A stretch of DNA of 64,000 nucleotides from Tyto alba (Eukaryota; Chordata; Aves; Strigiformes; Tytonidae). Shown in pieces: positions 11,710 to 23,882 of the stretch; position 1 is the first letter of the stretch, and the number at the start of each line of letters is the position of its first letter. Below the pieces are notes generated by a model. That model did not search any database, was not told the DNA's origin, and saw nothing but the letters and a program-made list of their open reading frames with translations. Made by a program: the position numbers and the translations under genes. The stretch lies in the NCBI RefSeq assembly GCF_018691265.1, contig NW_024881316.1, positions 24,343,819-24,407,818 of the forward strand. The letters run 5' to 3'.

Positions 11710-13426
11710 GTGTAATATTTTCTTTTATCTTAGCTCTTATCCTTGAGCAGGAGGTAAAATAAACAATAATACATATGACATAATTTTGTTCTGGCCTAGT
11801 GGAATCATTTTTGCAGTCTGTCTTTGCCAAAAGCAAATTACAGAAGGCACTATTATTGGTGATACTTTTTCTAAATCCTGAAGACTGGGAGTTGTTTTTA
11901 TTGTCTTACGTGACTTAGTGATATGCTGAGCCTCTATCCATGTGGCTCCTAAATTTCAGTAAAATCATTAGGAACAGGTTTCTTGGCAGATCTGAAAAAG
12001 TTATTTAATTGTAGAAGCATACAGGCACTATCAGTTTTTGTAGTTTAGATTTTGCTCATGTCTTTCAACTAATGTTATCAGATAGATTTTATTAGACCTT
12101 TAAAAAATTCTCATCTCAAAATTTAGTTTAACTGCAAGATATTTGCCTTCTTTCTTTCTTTAATAATTGTACCTTTTCATACACCACTTTAAAGAGCTTA
12201 ATAATATGATATATTTTAAATTTATATTCTTAGGAATATAATATATCATTATAGTGTTTGAATAGTTTTATTTTCTTCCATTGGTGTAGGCGAATACTCT
12301 GGGTCTTTTTCTTTCATCATAGAGCTATTTTTAAGTTATTAGCCATTATTGGCTAATAATTTAGAGACTAGCTGTTGCATACTACTGAATAGGTGATACA
12401 CAGTTTTTCTACAAAAAATAATTGTTGCTTTTGTACAAGTTTTAGGAGAGTTGTGTTAATTTCTGGAAATTCCAACAACAACACTTGGTCCTTTCCCCTT
12501 TTTGCATATACACTAGAAAACTGTGTCTGTTCAGATTTTAATGATGAGTAATCAAAGAACACATCTATCATTTAAAATATTGGATTATTCAGATTGTTCA
12601 GATTACTAGGTGAGTTAATGAATTCAGAGACTGAAATTCAAACCTCTATTTAATAGATGTGAATGTACATAACAGCATAATTTTGCATGGTAGAAAACAA
12701 CTACCATATCCTCACATGTTAACAAACTTAGCAACTGCAAAACCATGAATGCCACTCTGATTTAATATAAAAATTAATGAAAAATATATTGTGTTCTTCA
12801 AATATATTGTATTAGATTTACTGCTGCAATATATATAAGGAAAAAGAAAAAAAATCAATATTAAAAATTACAAATCTCAAGAAAACTTAAAAAGTATTTG
12901 TATTTTTAAAAGTTTAAATAATCTATATGTCAGAAAAGTTGAGTAATACAGACTTGAGGTATTTTAGCCAAAGAAACCTTGAAAGACTGAATTTCTAAGG
13001 GCTGAGGATCCACATATTATTTGCAGGTAGGATTTTCAACATCAGCAAGAATGATCTAATAGTTAATAGTGTCTTAAAGGAGGCTGGAGAACTCAGAAAT
13101 ATCCACAAATAAATTCTGCAAGTCTCATTCCAGCCCTTGTCTAGCTCCTGTTTGAACATGACAAATGCAATCCATTACAGTTATCAAAACTTGGAAATTT
13201 GGTTAAATCTGACTTTTTAGATATTTCTTTTATGAAAGTCTGTATCCGACATTATTCCAAAGATCTACATGTGTTAAAAAGATCACATGAGATTGGACTT
13301 TGTGTCTGTAGTGGTAAAATGGCATTAAATTTTAGACACTTAGTGATTAAATAAACTATTGTGCAGCATATGTAGGTGACATACCATAAAGATATTTGTT
13401 TTATATATATTTATACACATGCACAC
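11710..13426. other. Gene-free AT-rich DNA
   Basis: Very AT-rich. It contains a small perfect hairpin at 12336-12359 and an imperfect AT-rich inverted repeat around 12200-12255. No coding exon or repeat family was recognised. Confidence 0.55.
12336..12359. repeat. Perfect 10-bp inverted repeat, 4-nt loop
   Basis: TTATTAGCCA (12336-12345) is followed by the loop TTAT and then TGGCTAATAA (12350-12359), the exact reverse complement. The dyad has no terminator-like T run and no flanking duplication, so neither a terminator nor a transposon end is implied. It contains ATTA/TAAT cores in both arms. Confidence 0.85.
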
Positions 13427-14079
13427 ATAGATATATAGATATAGATATAGATAGATAGATATAGATATAGATGATATAGATATAGATATAGATATAGATA
13501 TAGATATAGATATAGATGATATAGATATAGATATAGATGATATAGATATAGATAGAGATAGAGATAGAGATAGAGATAGAGATAGAGATAGAGATAGAGA
13601 TAGAGATAGAGATAGAGATGATTAGAGATAGAGATAGAGATGATTAGAGATAGAGATAGAGATAGAGATAGAGATGATTAGAGATAGAGATAGAGATGAT
13701 TAGAGATAGAGATATAGAGATAGAGATAGAGATAGAGATGATTAGAGATAGAGATAGAGATAGAGATAGAGATAGAGATAGAGATAGAGATAGAGATAGA
13801 TAGATAGAGATAGAGATAGAGATAGAGATAGAGATAGAGATAGAGATAGAGATAGAGATAGAGATAGAGAGATAGAGATATAGAGATGAGATAGAGATAG
13901 AGATAGAGATAGAGATAGAGATAGAGATAGAGATAGAGATAGAGATAGATAGAGATAGAGATAGAGATAGAGATAGAGATAGAGATAGAGATAGAGATAG
14001 AGATAGAGATAGAGATAGAGATAGAGATAGAGATAGAGATAGAGATAGAGATAGAGATAGAGATAGATAGAGATATAGG
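13427..14079. repeat. Hexanucleotide array (GATATA)n then (GAGATA)n
   Basis: About 653 bp contain no C on the plus strand. The left ~120 bp is mostly GATATA with GATGATATA interruptions, after a short GATA-type start. From about 13550 the unit becomes GAGATA and persists to the right end. Variant units containing GATGATT occur at about 13617, 13639, 13673, 13695 and 13737, so spacings of 22, 34, 22 and 42 bp suggest block duplications on top of unit slippage. Long minus-strand frames across it (13678-14160 and 13742-14107) encode only Ile-Ser, Tyr-Leu or Ser-Leu dipeptide runs and are not genes. The length may be collapsed or wrong in an assembly. Confidence 0.97.
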
Positions 14080-16744
14080 CATAGGCAGATATAGATGGGG
14101 TGGACATTTCCTGGTGACAGAAATAACTATATAACTAAAATAGAGGAGAAACACACTCAAAGAAAGAAAGAATTTAGTTCCTTGGAAGAGTATTCTTTAG
14201 GAGACAATTCTTATTTTATGAAGGTTTATTAATCCAGTCTACTAACAGGAGAGGAAAGCAGTCATTTCATTTGTGAGTTTTACGGATCAGATTTATGTAA
14301 CAAAAAGAGAATATAATCCCATCATTTAAAAGGTAACTTTCAAATTTTTACTCAAAATTGACATATTACTAATGAATGAAATTGATGTAGAAAATTTGTA
14401 TTCTTTGTTGTAAATGTTTAATCAATATAAATAGAAATCTATGCTAAATTATTAATATTTAGGAATTAGACTTACTGAAGTCATCCTGCATAAACAGAAT
14501 GGGATTGGGAAAATTAAATAAATGGGCATTTTGGTCAGTGTTTTTGGTTTAATAACAGTATAAATACAGGGGAGAAGCAATACCTCTGATAGCATATATC
14601 AACAAGAAAACAACGAGACAGCAGATGGATGAATCATTGCAGAGGCTCTGATAAAAATACACTGACCTCACTCTGACATTCAATCAAAACCTCAATCTTT
14701 TGTTGTTTATATGAACGTTTCTTCAAAATGTGGTAATTAAAAAACCCCAAAGTAGTAGATTGAATTTTATGACGGGTTATTAATCTCTCTGGTCAACTGA
14801 CTTGATGTTTTACCTATTAGCATATTAATTTGCAGATTACAATTTACAGAAGTTTTTTGTATGTATGCATGATATTTAAAAGTTATTTAGAATAACATTT
14901 AAGTGAGTCTTCCAGTGCTACTGAGTTCAACCGGAAAATCAAATCTGGAAATCCATATCTATTTAGAAAATGGAGAAATACATTCTAAGGGGTTATGAAC
15001 TGAGGTCTTGGACCTATTATTTGTCTAAGACTCCATTGTCAACTTAAGTCCTTACATGCTCACCTCATCATACAAAGCCTAAAATTCAACACCCCATCTC
15101 TATGCTTCAGGTTAGCTGGTTAAAAAATACACTCAAAATGAGAAGGTGCCTAAAGCCATCCAAGAAGAAACTCGTCTAAATGAGAGGGTCTTAAAATCTA
15201 CCTCTCAAGGAATTTTGACAGTCAAGCCAGATTTTGTATCTGTCTAAACTAGCAAGTAGGGAAGTCTGCTAAGACCCAAATTCATCAAGGAAAATAGTTG
15301 ATGCTGAGGCTCTGACATCCACACTATAAATGTTTCAGAGGGCTTTTCCTAGGAGTAGAATGGCTTGATTGTTGTGACTGAATGTTTACTAGTGTTTGGA
15401 GTATATCAAAGCACACCTTCCAGTTCAGTTCCACCCAAATTAAATTCAGTTAATAATCAAAGAATCAAAGCATAGCCATTGAGGAAGCTTCAGAGATTCT
15501 TTTGTAAAGTGCATTGAAAACATCAGTGTAGATTCATTCTTCATCTACTGAGGAACCACAGAATCTAGACTCTCTTCAGACAAGTTGTCTGTATTCATTG
15601 TTAAAAAGAGCTGCACAGGTGGTGGTGATGCTGCCCGCTACCATATTAAAGGGCACAGCTTCCATATCTTAGATGACCTGAAGCAGTAGGCTACATTATA
15701 CTATATCAGTATGACATCTGCTAATCTCATTTGTTCATCTGCTTTCTGATACACTCAGATATGAGTTATTTTGCCACAGTGGCCCAGCTTTCCTGAAGGA
15801 GAGCAAAATCCTTCTCTAAGACAATATCCTGGCAAAGAGAAGCTCAGAGTTAAAAGTTTTCATGATAAAGAGGGCAAGATCTCCCCATTCCTTGGTGAGT
15901 AAAAACAGTTCCTCAGTCCCAACTTAAGAGAAAATGTCAGGAAATTTACTATTGGAGGACCTGCATTCTGCAGACATATATTAAGGAATGTTCTTTAATT
16001 GCCTAGAATATGGGATCCCTCACTGGATATAGGCTTTCATTCGCTGTTCTTCTGGATGGATCCTCATGGAAAGATGGTACTGACTGTCTAAGATTGAAAA
16101 AACTTACAAAATGCCCCAAACCAAATAAACTAGACACTGAAAATTTCACAGCCAAAATGACAGAGGCTCCCAATAAGTTCAGGTACTATCAGATTTGAGT
16201 ACTCTGTGCAGTGTTTTGGACTCCCATTCTGACTGTAGACACATATATTTACATGCTGCTTCTAAAACAGCTCTATAATTTAAATGTGTAACAGTTATCC
16301 CTTGTGAGAATTAATGACTAGTATGAAAAATGAAGCATTAATTTATAACAATCAAATTTTTTTGCTTGATATTAGAACTTTTCTTGCTAAATATAGAAGG
16401 GAGGTACAATTGATTATTTCACTAAGATTTCTTAACAGCAAGAGATGTAGTCAAGGTACAACCTCTGTAGCCCAACCAGCAGTTCACCTTAACCTGTAGT
16501 TTAATCCAAGAGATATCATCAAAAGTGTGAATTATTTCAAGACCTCAGGACTGACTGAGAGCAAATACTGCAAAATCAAATATGTTGAGTATGAACACAT
16601 AATGACAACACATCATCTGCTCCTAAAGGTGGCCAACAGAAAATGTATTTTTAATTAAGCAATGAAGGGCAACTTTCATGTTGTCTGATTGTAATTTAGG
16701 AAACTATATTAGGCGATTATTCACATTAATTTCCCACCTAGGCA
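14080..16744. other. Gene-free AT-rich DNA
   Basis: No repeat family or exon was recognised. Frames of 60 or so codons near 16010-16499 have no protein signature. Confidence 0.55.
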
Positions 16745-17760
16745 TGTCCTGGGTTTGAGTGATTGGTGGGTTTTTTTGGTAGCCAGGGATGGGGCTACAG
16801 TGGTGGCCCCCTGTGAGAAGCTTCTTGAAACTGCCCTGGCTCCAAGTCAGCTCCACCTCTCCACCAAGCCTGAACCAATCAGCTGCACCTCTGTGATAAG
16901 GTATTTAAAAAGTGACCTGGGAGGAGGATTTGGAGTTGTGAGGAGAAGTTGCAACATCTATGTGAACACTGAGGACAGTGGAAGAATGGAGGAGGAAAGG
17001 GTGGGGGACGGGTGCCAGAGCAGAGACTGCCGTGGCAGCCCATGGTGAGACAGCAGGGTCCGCCTGTCCCCCTGCCACCCATGGAGGTCTATGGTGGAGC
17101 AGATGCTAACCTGCAGGCTGTGGGGAGCCCTGCACCATCTAAGGCACTTGTGCATGAAGGAGGCCAGGAACCTGTGGGAAGAAGTATCCCCCGCTGTTAT
17201 AGTTCAGTGCTGGGAGGATTTCAACAGGCAGGGGTGTCCCACACCAGAGCAGCTCGTGAAGAGCTGCAGCCTGTGGGAGGGACTCAAGTTGGAAAAAAGT
17301 TGTGGATGACTGTCTCCTGTGGCAGGAGGACCACACTGGAGCAGGAGAAAGAAGTTCCAGAAGTTCCCCCTTCTGAAGATGGAAGAAATGGCAGCACTGA
17401 GTGCACCCCCCATTCCCTGCCCCCTGTGTCTCTGGGGGAGGAGGTAGAGATATCGGGAGCAGAGCTGAGCCTGGGAAGAAGGGAGGGGTGGGGGGAAGGT
17501 GTTTTCAAGATGTGGCAATGCTTCTCACTGTGCTACCCTGTCTGTTAAGTGTTGTTGTTGTTACTGTCTGTAATATATTTATGGGTTTTTTTTCTTCCCC
17601 TGAATTTGTGTTTTGTCCATTACCAAAATAAGTCATCCCTCCCTGTCCTTATCTCAAATCTCTGGTCTTTGCCTATTTTTTTTCTTCTCAGCGCTGGGGG
17701 GAAAAGGGGAAGTGAGCAGCTGCATGGTGCTCAGTTGCCCTCTGAGCTCAAACCACGACA
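16745..17760 (+). mobile_element. Full-length LTR, ERVL-like, 1016 bp
   Basis: It starts TGTCCTGGGTTTGAGTG and ends CTCAAACCACGACA, giving TG...CA termini. The flanks are AGGCA (16740-16744) and AGGGA (17761-17765), a 5-bp target duplication with one mismatch. Promoter-like CCAAT and TATTTAAAA motifs lie 16875-16910, and a CCCTGTCCTTATCTCAA block at 17641-17657 is shared with the other LTRs here. The centre is GC-rich and contains a 178-codon frame (17012-17548); this lies wholly within the LTR and shows no retroviral domain. No internal retroviral genes adjoin, so it is a solo LTR. It aligns along its length with the minus-strand copy at 30394-31417. Confidence 0.88.
16875..16910 (+). promoter_or_regulatory. 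LTR promoter motifs (CCAAT and TATA-like)
   Basis: CCAAT at 16875-16879 and TATTTAAAA at 16902-16910, about 22 bp apart, sit in the U3 position expected of an LTR promoter. The relative at 30394-31417 keeps the CCAAT (as ATTGG on plus, 31288-31292), but its TATA region is altered. Activity is unknown. Confidence 0.5.
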
Positions 17761-19884
17761 AGGGAAGAGGAAGGTTCCTTCTGAAACCGAGTCAGGGTAT
17801 GTGTAATTGGGGAAGCCTGAGATTACTTTAAAGTTGTGTCTCTGCTGATCAGAACTGAAACATGCACCAGTGTGCTCTAATCCTGCCTTCCTCAGGAGAG
17901 AAACCAGGCCATGGAGACTGACAGACATGGGAGTATCTGCTGATGAAGGCTCTAGCTAGGGTTACATGGTGATGCACTCTCCAAAATTAGTCTACATAGG
18001 CCCTTCCAGCACACTAATTAGATCCTTGGCACTGTTTAGTTCTGGTTTTTTGATACTTCAAATACTGGACATGGTCTCTCCCACTTCCCTTTTATTTCCT
18101 TTCTCTTCCTACAATTTTTCTCTCTCTCACCTTCTTTGTGGTGCATTGTTTGTCCCTTTATATCCATACCTGCTGCCATCCACTCAGGGTATGGCATGGC
18201 AAAAGTGGGGTGGCATACAGATGGAGAGCATGGAGGAAAAATAAACAGAGCTTTTTTTGCCAAAGGTGACTGACACTGGCCTAGTAGTGTTGACAAAGTC
18301 TCTTACAACATTAATCTTACAACTTTCCTTCTTGAGAAAGAGAGAGGATTTCCTCTAGGGGAGTTAAGAGGAAGTTGGAACAGCCTCTAGGCACTGGGCT
18401 GGGCTCCAGCAGTCGGGCAGGAAGAAGTCCTGGGCCAGGGCTGCTGGAGGTGGTGGCCACTACTAACAACAATAACCACAGTCAATTTTGTAAGACAAAT
18501 TTTTAGACATTAAATCTTCTGTTACTCTATGAGAAATAATTACCCTCCCTTTTGGAAGAAGGTTGAGAAATAGGTATCAATATTAAGGTACTCTATAAAT
18601 TATGAGTATTCAGAATTACTTTTGGAATAAAATCCTTAACCTTTCTAAGAAACATCAGTCCACATAATTTTTATATTTAGAAATAATTATACAGTTTCAT
18701 ATACGTAAGTAAAAAGAAAAGGTAATTATTTCTACAATAGATCTAATTACAAAAAGGTTTTATGGAAAATGGAAATGTCAACCTTTAATTAAGATCATGT
18801 TGGACTCAAATTCCAAAATGCCTGTTTAATCAAAAATAAATATTCCCTCAATGCAGTGTATACTGAGGAGTTATAGTAAGAAATTATCACCAAAACAGGA
18901 CATGAAAAGGAAAGTTCCTAAATTTTATAAGATTCATTCACTGTTGTTTCTGATTTTATTAATATTTTGCTGCAAGAAATTATGACATAGATTAAATAAC
19001 CACATAGAAACATATATTTTTCTCTTTCTTGTTCACTTCTATTTTAATTTCAGAGAACTATTTCCATTTGTCCAGACTCAACACACCAGAAAAAAAATAA
19101 TCCATGTGTCAGGATGGCTACTTTTCTCTGTATCCTGGGCCACCTAATGTTACAATACTTTAAAAATAGAAGAGAATGTCCCATGTTCTTCCTACCAAAC
19201 CTTGAGAATCTCATGTAGGAACACATTCTAGATTTTCTCTATAGCTATCTAATCCTCAATTAGCTCTCAATCAAGTGAGAGGAGACATAGAGATTGCAGC
19301 AATCACCTTCAACCTGTATTCTTTTCTGAATGCAGCCTACTGATGTGGGATGAAGTGGTGGACCAAGCCTTCAAGAGTTGATCTTGGTATAAATGTATTA
19401 ATTTTGTCTGCTTTTTTGTTACTTGTTTCTTTATAAAATTCTATAATTTATCAGTAATTACAGATACACAGGTGCAGAGTACACCTTTTTGATATGCAAT
19501 GTCTGTTACAGGAAAAGTAAAGCAAGGATGTGTGTTTGTCAATATGTTCTCTGATGATTGGTGTTCATCAGCACAGTTCTCAAGCACTTCAGGATGAGGT
19601 GCAAAATACCAGGGTCCTGGAAGCATATGAAACATTGTTTAATTGAGAACAGTAGCAAGAATATTAACACTTTCAAGAAATATTACTGAATTTTGGATGC
19701 CTACTTTCAGAGTGAGAAAATGGGTAAGTATCCAAACTTTAGTTTTAAACTTCTGGAGCTGCCTGTTCATATTACTCCAGAAAATCAGGCTGGGGGCATA
19801 TGAAGTTGGCTAGATGAATCTGAACAGTACTGCTGAGTATATCTCTACTGATAAGATCAGACTTCAAGAATCCTATGGAATCCC
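17761..19884. other. Gene-free DNA
   Basis: No supported gene. Around 18350-18460 there is a locally GC-richer patch without a recognisable repeat. Short frames show no protein signature. Confidence 0.5.
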
Positions 19885-20694
19885 AGGCCCCTAAGACCAG
19901 TGAGGATATCTGGAACAAGGAAGACTTACCCTTGGAGGAGAAGGACCGGGTAGGAAATATTTAAACAAACTGGACATACACAATTCTGTGGGGCCTGATT
20001 TGATGCAGAGGCCAACCATCTGGAAAACATCTTTGTAGAGAAGGCCCTGGGGATCCTGGGGGACAACGAATTGACCCCTAGCTGACAACGTGCCCTTGTA
20101 GCAATGAATGCTAATGGCATTCTGGACTGCATCGGAAAAAACATTGCCAGCAGGTTGAGGGAAGGCATCCTTCTCCTCAGCTCTGCTGAGGTCACATCTG
20201 AAGTACTGAGTCCAGTCCTGGGCTCTCCAGTACAAGAGAGACATAGACATACTGGAACAGGTCCAGTTCAGGACCATGAAAATGGTTAAGGGGCAGGAAC
20301 ATCTGACATACAAGGAGAGGCTGAGAGAGCTGGGGTTGTTTAGCCTGGAGAAGAGAAGACTAGGGGAGAAGGGGAATCACATTAGTATGATGTGATACAT
20401 AAAAACCTGATGAGATGGTGTAAGAGGGAGCCAGGCTCTTTTCAGTGGTATTCAGTGAAAGAACAAGAAGCAATGATCACAAATTGAAATATAGGAAATT
20501 CCACTTAAACATGGAAAATCCCTTTTTTTACTGTGAGGGTGATGAAACACTGGAACAGGTTGCCCAGAGAGGTAACTCAAAACCTGACTGGACACCCTCT
20601 AGTCTAGCTTTAAGCTGGATCCTCCTTTGAGCTGGACTAGATGATCTCCAGAGGTTTCTTAGCTCAGTGATTATGTAATTCTGTGATTCTACAG
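19885..20694 (+). mobile_element. CR1 LINE with large internal deletion
   Basis: Two separated parts of CR1 ORF2 are joined. At about 19900-20005 the sequence matches the region just before the reverse transcriptase fingers (EDLP, then a 'KLDTH..MGPDG'-like stretch, frame-shifted). From about 20010 it jumps to the post-catalytic region (ALGILGDNELT, then [20 protein letters not shown]) and runs to the 3' end. That end is marked by GAGCTGGACTAGATGATCTC, then TCTGTGATTCTACAG at 20680-20694. The catalytic palm, including the conserved FADD motif, is missing. Stops and frameshifts throughout make it non-functional. The minus-strand frames here (19891-20313, 140 codons) are antisense shadows. Confidence 0.87.
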
Positions 20695-22659
20695 TTAAAG
20701 TTATTAAAAAGGCTGTTTCAGACATTCTGAAAGTGTTTCCAAATTTGAATTGAATGTGCTATATGTGGTTCTTGTTTCTAGATATAGAAAACAAAATCAT
20801 CAGAAGATGAGGTAGTAAAGTCATCTTTAATGCAGCAGCTCAGGCTCAGTGTTTGGAACATGCTTCCATGAGGTGGAAGACCTCTGTTCATTTTCCTCCT
20901 CTGCTTAATTCTGTTTGAACTCCATAACCTACCATCTAAGGAATTCCTGTGGAAGTGTCCTTAAGCTTGATTCTGGGATGCATCATTGTCACTCTCTTTT
21001 GCTGGAAGACTTTCATTTTCAGATTGTACTGAAACACTAAACATTATTGAAATGACTTTGTCAGGCAGTCATTAGGATAGTCATAAGAAAGGAATTCCAC
21101 TGAGTTTCATTTCCCCTTCTGAAGAGGTTTTTTCCGCAAATAAGTGGCTGTCAAGGATAACTGAGAATAACCCACTCAATATTTGTCCTGACAGAATATT
21201 CTGCTGGGAATTCAAAATGCAGGTTTTGTTCACCCTCACTGAAGAGTAATAAAATCCAGAAGTCACACATATTGGACATGTTCTGTGATCACTAGGTGGT
21301 TGTTCAACTGGACGCTGTTTATATTATTGCCTTTACTGTGGATTTAACTTTCCTTTTGTTTGTTTTTTTTTCTGGAAAATGCCTACAAGGGACTCGGCCA
21401 CAGAAAGCAGGTCAGGTACTGGACCATTTTTATTGTCTTTGTCAAGGAGAAAGGTATTGTTTTGGCAAGAAAAGATAAAAACAAGTTTGATGGCAGTATT
21501 TTAAACTTATTTTTATATACTTGAGTGCTGAGTCAAAGAGTCAGCTGTGAAGGTAACTATAACCTGAGGCTCTTACTCTATAAATTGGGTTTAATTCACA
21601 TAGAATGGAAAAATAAAACTAAACCAAACCAAACCACAAACCTGTGTCTTTCACTCAAGGTTTGTTGAGTGCTATGGTCAACTGAAGTGCTATTTTCCTT
21701 TTATGAACAACCTTACAACGTATGACTGCCATAGCACTTACAATTATGTTGGCCTTGTGTGGAAACACTGAGGGCAATTTCACTTCCATTGACCAGAAAT
21801 TAATCAGCACAGAAATTGCTGTTCTTTCTTCCTTCACCAAACTAATTTAGAGAGATACTAACAACAGAACATTATGTACTTTTTGTCATTCCTTTTCTCT
21901 TCCCATCTGATGGCATTTGTTCACAAACACAGAGAAACTGATTTTTTATTAGCTCCTGCTTAACACGTCAGCTACAAAATACACTAAAATAGCCATGAAA
22001 ATCTTAAAGTGAATATGAAGACAGAAAATATATGACAACAGAATATGTTTTTAATTATATATGGGCCTTCAATGTTAAAAAAACAAAACAAAACAACAAC
22101 AACAACAAAAAAAACATCATGACTGGAGTTGCTGATATTTGGCAAGTAGGTCACACAGGTGGGTTCATAAAAGCACTGGTTATAACCATAGACAAAATTA
22201 GATTATTTGGTTAAGGAGATTGTATTTGATATCACAAACACCACTGCTACATTCAGAAGGATATTGAGAATATAGTCTTAATTTTTCTATTACTTTTACC
22301 ATTCCAGAAAAATGCATCATCATTTAATCACATTCTTCTCATATTACTGAACCTTTTCCTGGACTCCCAGTCTCTTGATAGCTTGCTTTGGAGAAGGGGT
22401 ATGTAATCTCATGCACTGATTGCTTTCTTGGGTGTCTGCATCAATTCCAGAAGGGGCAAAGAAATTGTTTTTCACAAATCCAGTCTTGATGGAAAGGAGT
22501 ACTTTTATCCTCATCTATAGCTGTTCAAGGAACAAAACAAAAAAAAAATAGCATAATTTGGAGGTTATTTGAGTTACTGGCATCTAGTCTGTCACACAGG
22601 GCCCAACATCCTTCATTGATATGACCAAACACATATTCATCTTTTACCCTGCATTAGTA
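20695..22659. other. Gene-free DNA with a short A/C-rich simple repeat
   Basis: Nothing coding was recognised. A short A-rich tract with (AAC)n units lies at about 22077-22114. Confidence 0.55.
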
Positions 22660-23005
22660 AGAATACAGACTGGACATAGCTCCAGAGGGCATACAAGAAG
22701 TGAAAACAAGGACAAGCATCAAAGGAGGGTTATAAAAACATAACTCAGACATTTAGGGACAAAAGCAAGAAGGTCAAACTTCATCTGCAGATAAATCTAG
22801 TTAGATACAAAAAAGACAAGAAGAAAGAACTCCACAGCAGTGTTAGTAATAAGAGCGGATTTGGGGAAAATGCTGCACCTTTTTGGATGGGGAAGATCTA
22901 GTAGTAATGGATGATACAGAAGAGGCTAAAGTACTCAGTACTTTTTTTTTGTGTTATTCTTCACAGTCAAAATTGGCTTCCAGCCATTCTCATGTACAGT
23001 TTGAG
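22660..23005 (+). mobile_element. Old CR1, left part of an interrupted copy
   Basis: Plus-strand homology to the CR1 ORF2 segment between endonuclease and reverse transcriptase. A clear stretch at 22913 onward reads DTEEAKVLSTF, matching the conserved 'EKAEVLxAFF' region, followed by a degraded 'FTGK'-type segment. Stops and an expanded T run disrupt the frame. Homology stops at about 23005, where the minus-strand CR1 begins. The next part of the same protein resumes at about 23883, so I interpret this as the left half of one element split by insertion. Confidence 0.75.
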
Positions 23006-23882
23006 ATCATAGAATAGTTTGGGTTGGAAGGGACCTTTAAAGGTCATCTAGTCCAACCCCCCTGCAATGAGCAGGTGTATCTTCAACTAGATCAGGTTGC
23101 TCAGAGCCCCATCCAGTCTGACCTTGAAAGTTTCCAGGGATGGGGCATCTACCACCTCTCTGAGCAACCTGTTCCAGTGTTTCACAACCTTCACTGTAAA
23201 AAATGTCTTCCTTTTATCTAGTATAAATCTGCCCTTTTCTAGTTTAAAATCATTAGCCCTTGTCCTATCACAACAGGCCCTACTAAAAAGTTTGTGCCTG
23301 TTTTTCTAAGCCCCCTTTAAGAACTGAAGGGTCAAAATAAGGTTTCCCTAGAACATTCTTCAGGCTGAACAACCCCAAGTCAGCCTTTCCTCATAGGAGA
23401 GGTGTTCCATCCCTCTGATCATTTTTGTGGCCCTCCTCTGGACCTGTTCCAACAGGTCCATGCCTTTCCTGTGCTGAGGGCTCTGGAACTGAGTACAGTA
23501 CCCCCAGCAGGGTCTCACCAGAGCAAAGTAGAATGACTGTCCTAGACTTGCTGACCACACTTCTTTTGATGCAGCCCAGGATACAGCTGACCTTCTGGGC
23601 TGCAAGTACACATTGTCAGCTCATTCCCAGCTTTTCATTCACCAGTACCCTCAAGTCCTTCTCTGCAGGTCTGCTCTCAATCCCTTCATCCCCCAGTTTG
23701 TACGGATACCAGGAGTTGCCCCAACCCGTGTGTAGGATTTTTCACTTGTCCTTGTTGAACTTCATGAAGTTCATGTGGGCCCACTTCTTGAGCTTGTGCA
23801 GGTCCCTCTGGATGCCATCCCATCCCTTAGATGTGTCAACTGCACCACTCAACTTGGTATCATCTGCAAAGCTGCTGAGAGA
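23006..23882 (-). mobile_element. CR1 LINE 3' end inserted into older CR1
   Basis: The left edge ATCATAGAATAGTTTGGGTT is the CR1 3' terminus, so the element runs on minus. Its 5' boundary is just upstream of the catalytic palm motif: FADDTK is encoded near 23853-23870. Downstream are the 'HMNFMKF' and 'CKILHTG'-like stretches, then a frame at 23360-23611 with LEQVQRRATKMIRGMEHLSY, a hallmark of CR1 ORF2. It is 5'-truncated at 877 bp and carries frameshifts. CR1 homology of the opposite orientation lies directly on both sides. The 187-codon plus-strand frame at 23425-23988 is an antisense artefact. Confidence 0.93.

Noticed and set aside
13678..14160. Minus-strand 160-codon frame of Ile-Ser and Tyr-Leu repeats
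   Set aside because: Translation of the hexanucleotide array; any stop-free hexamer repeat gives such a frame.
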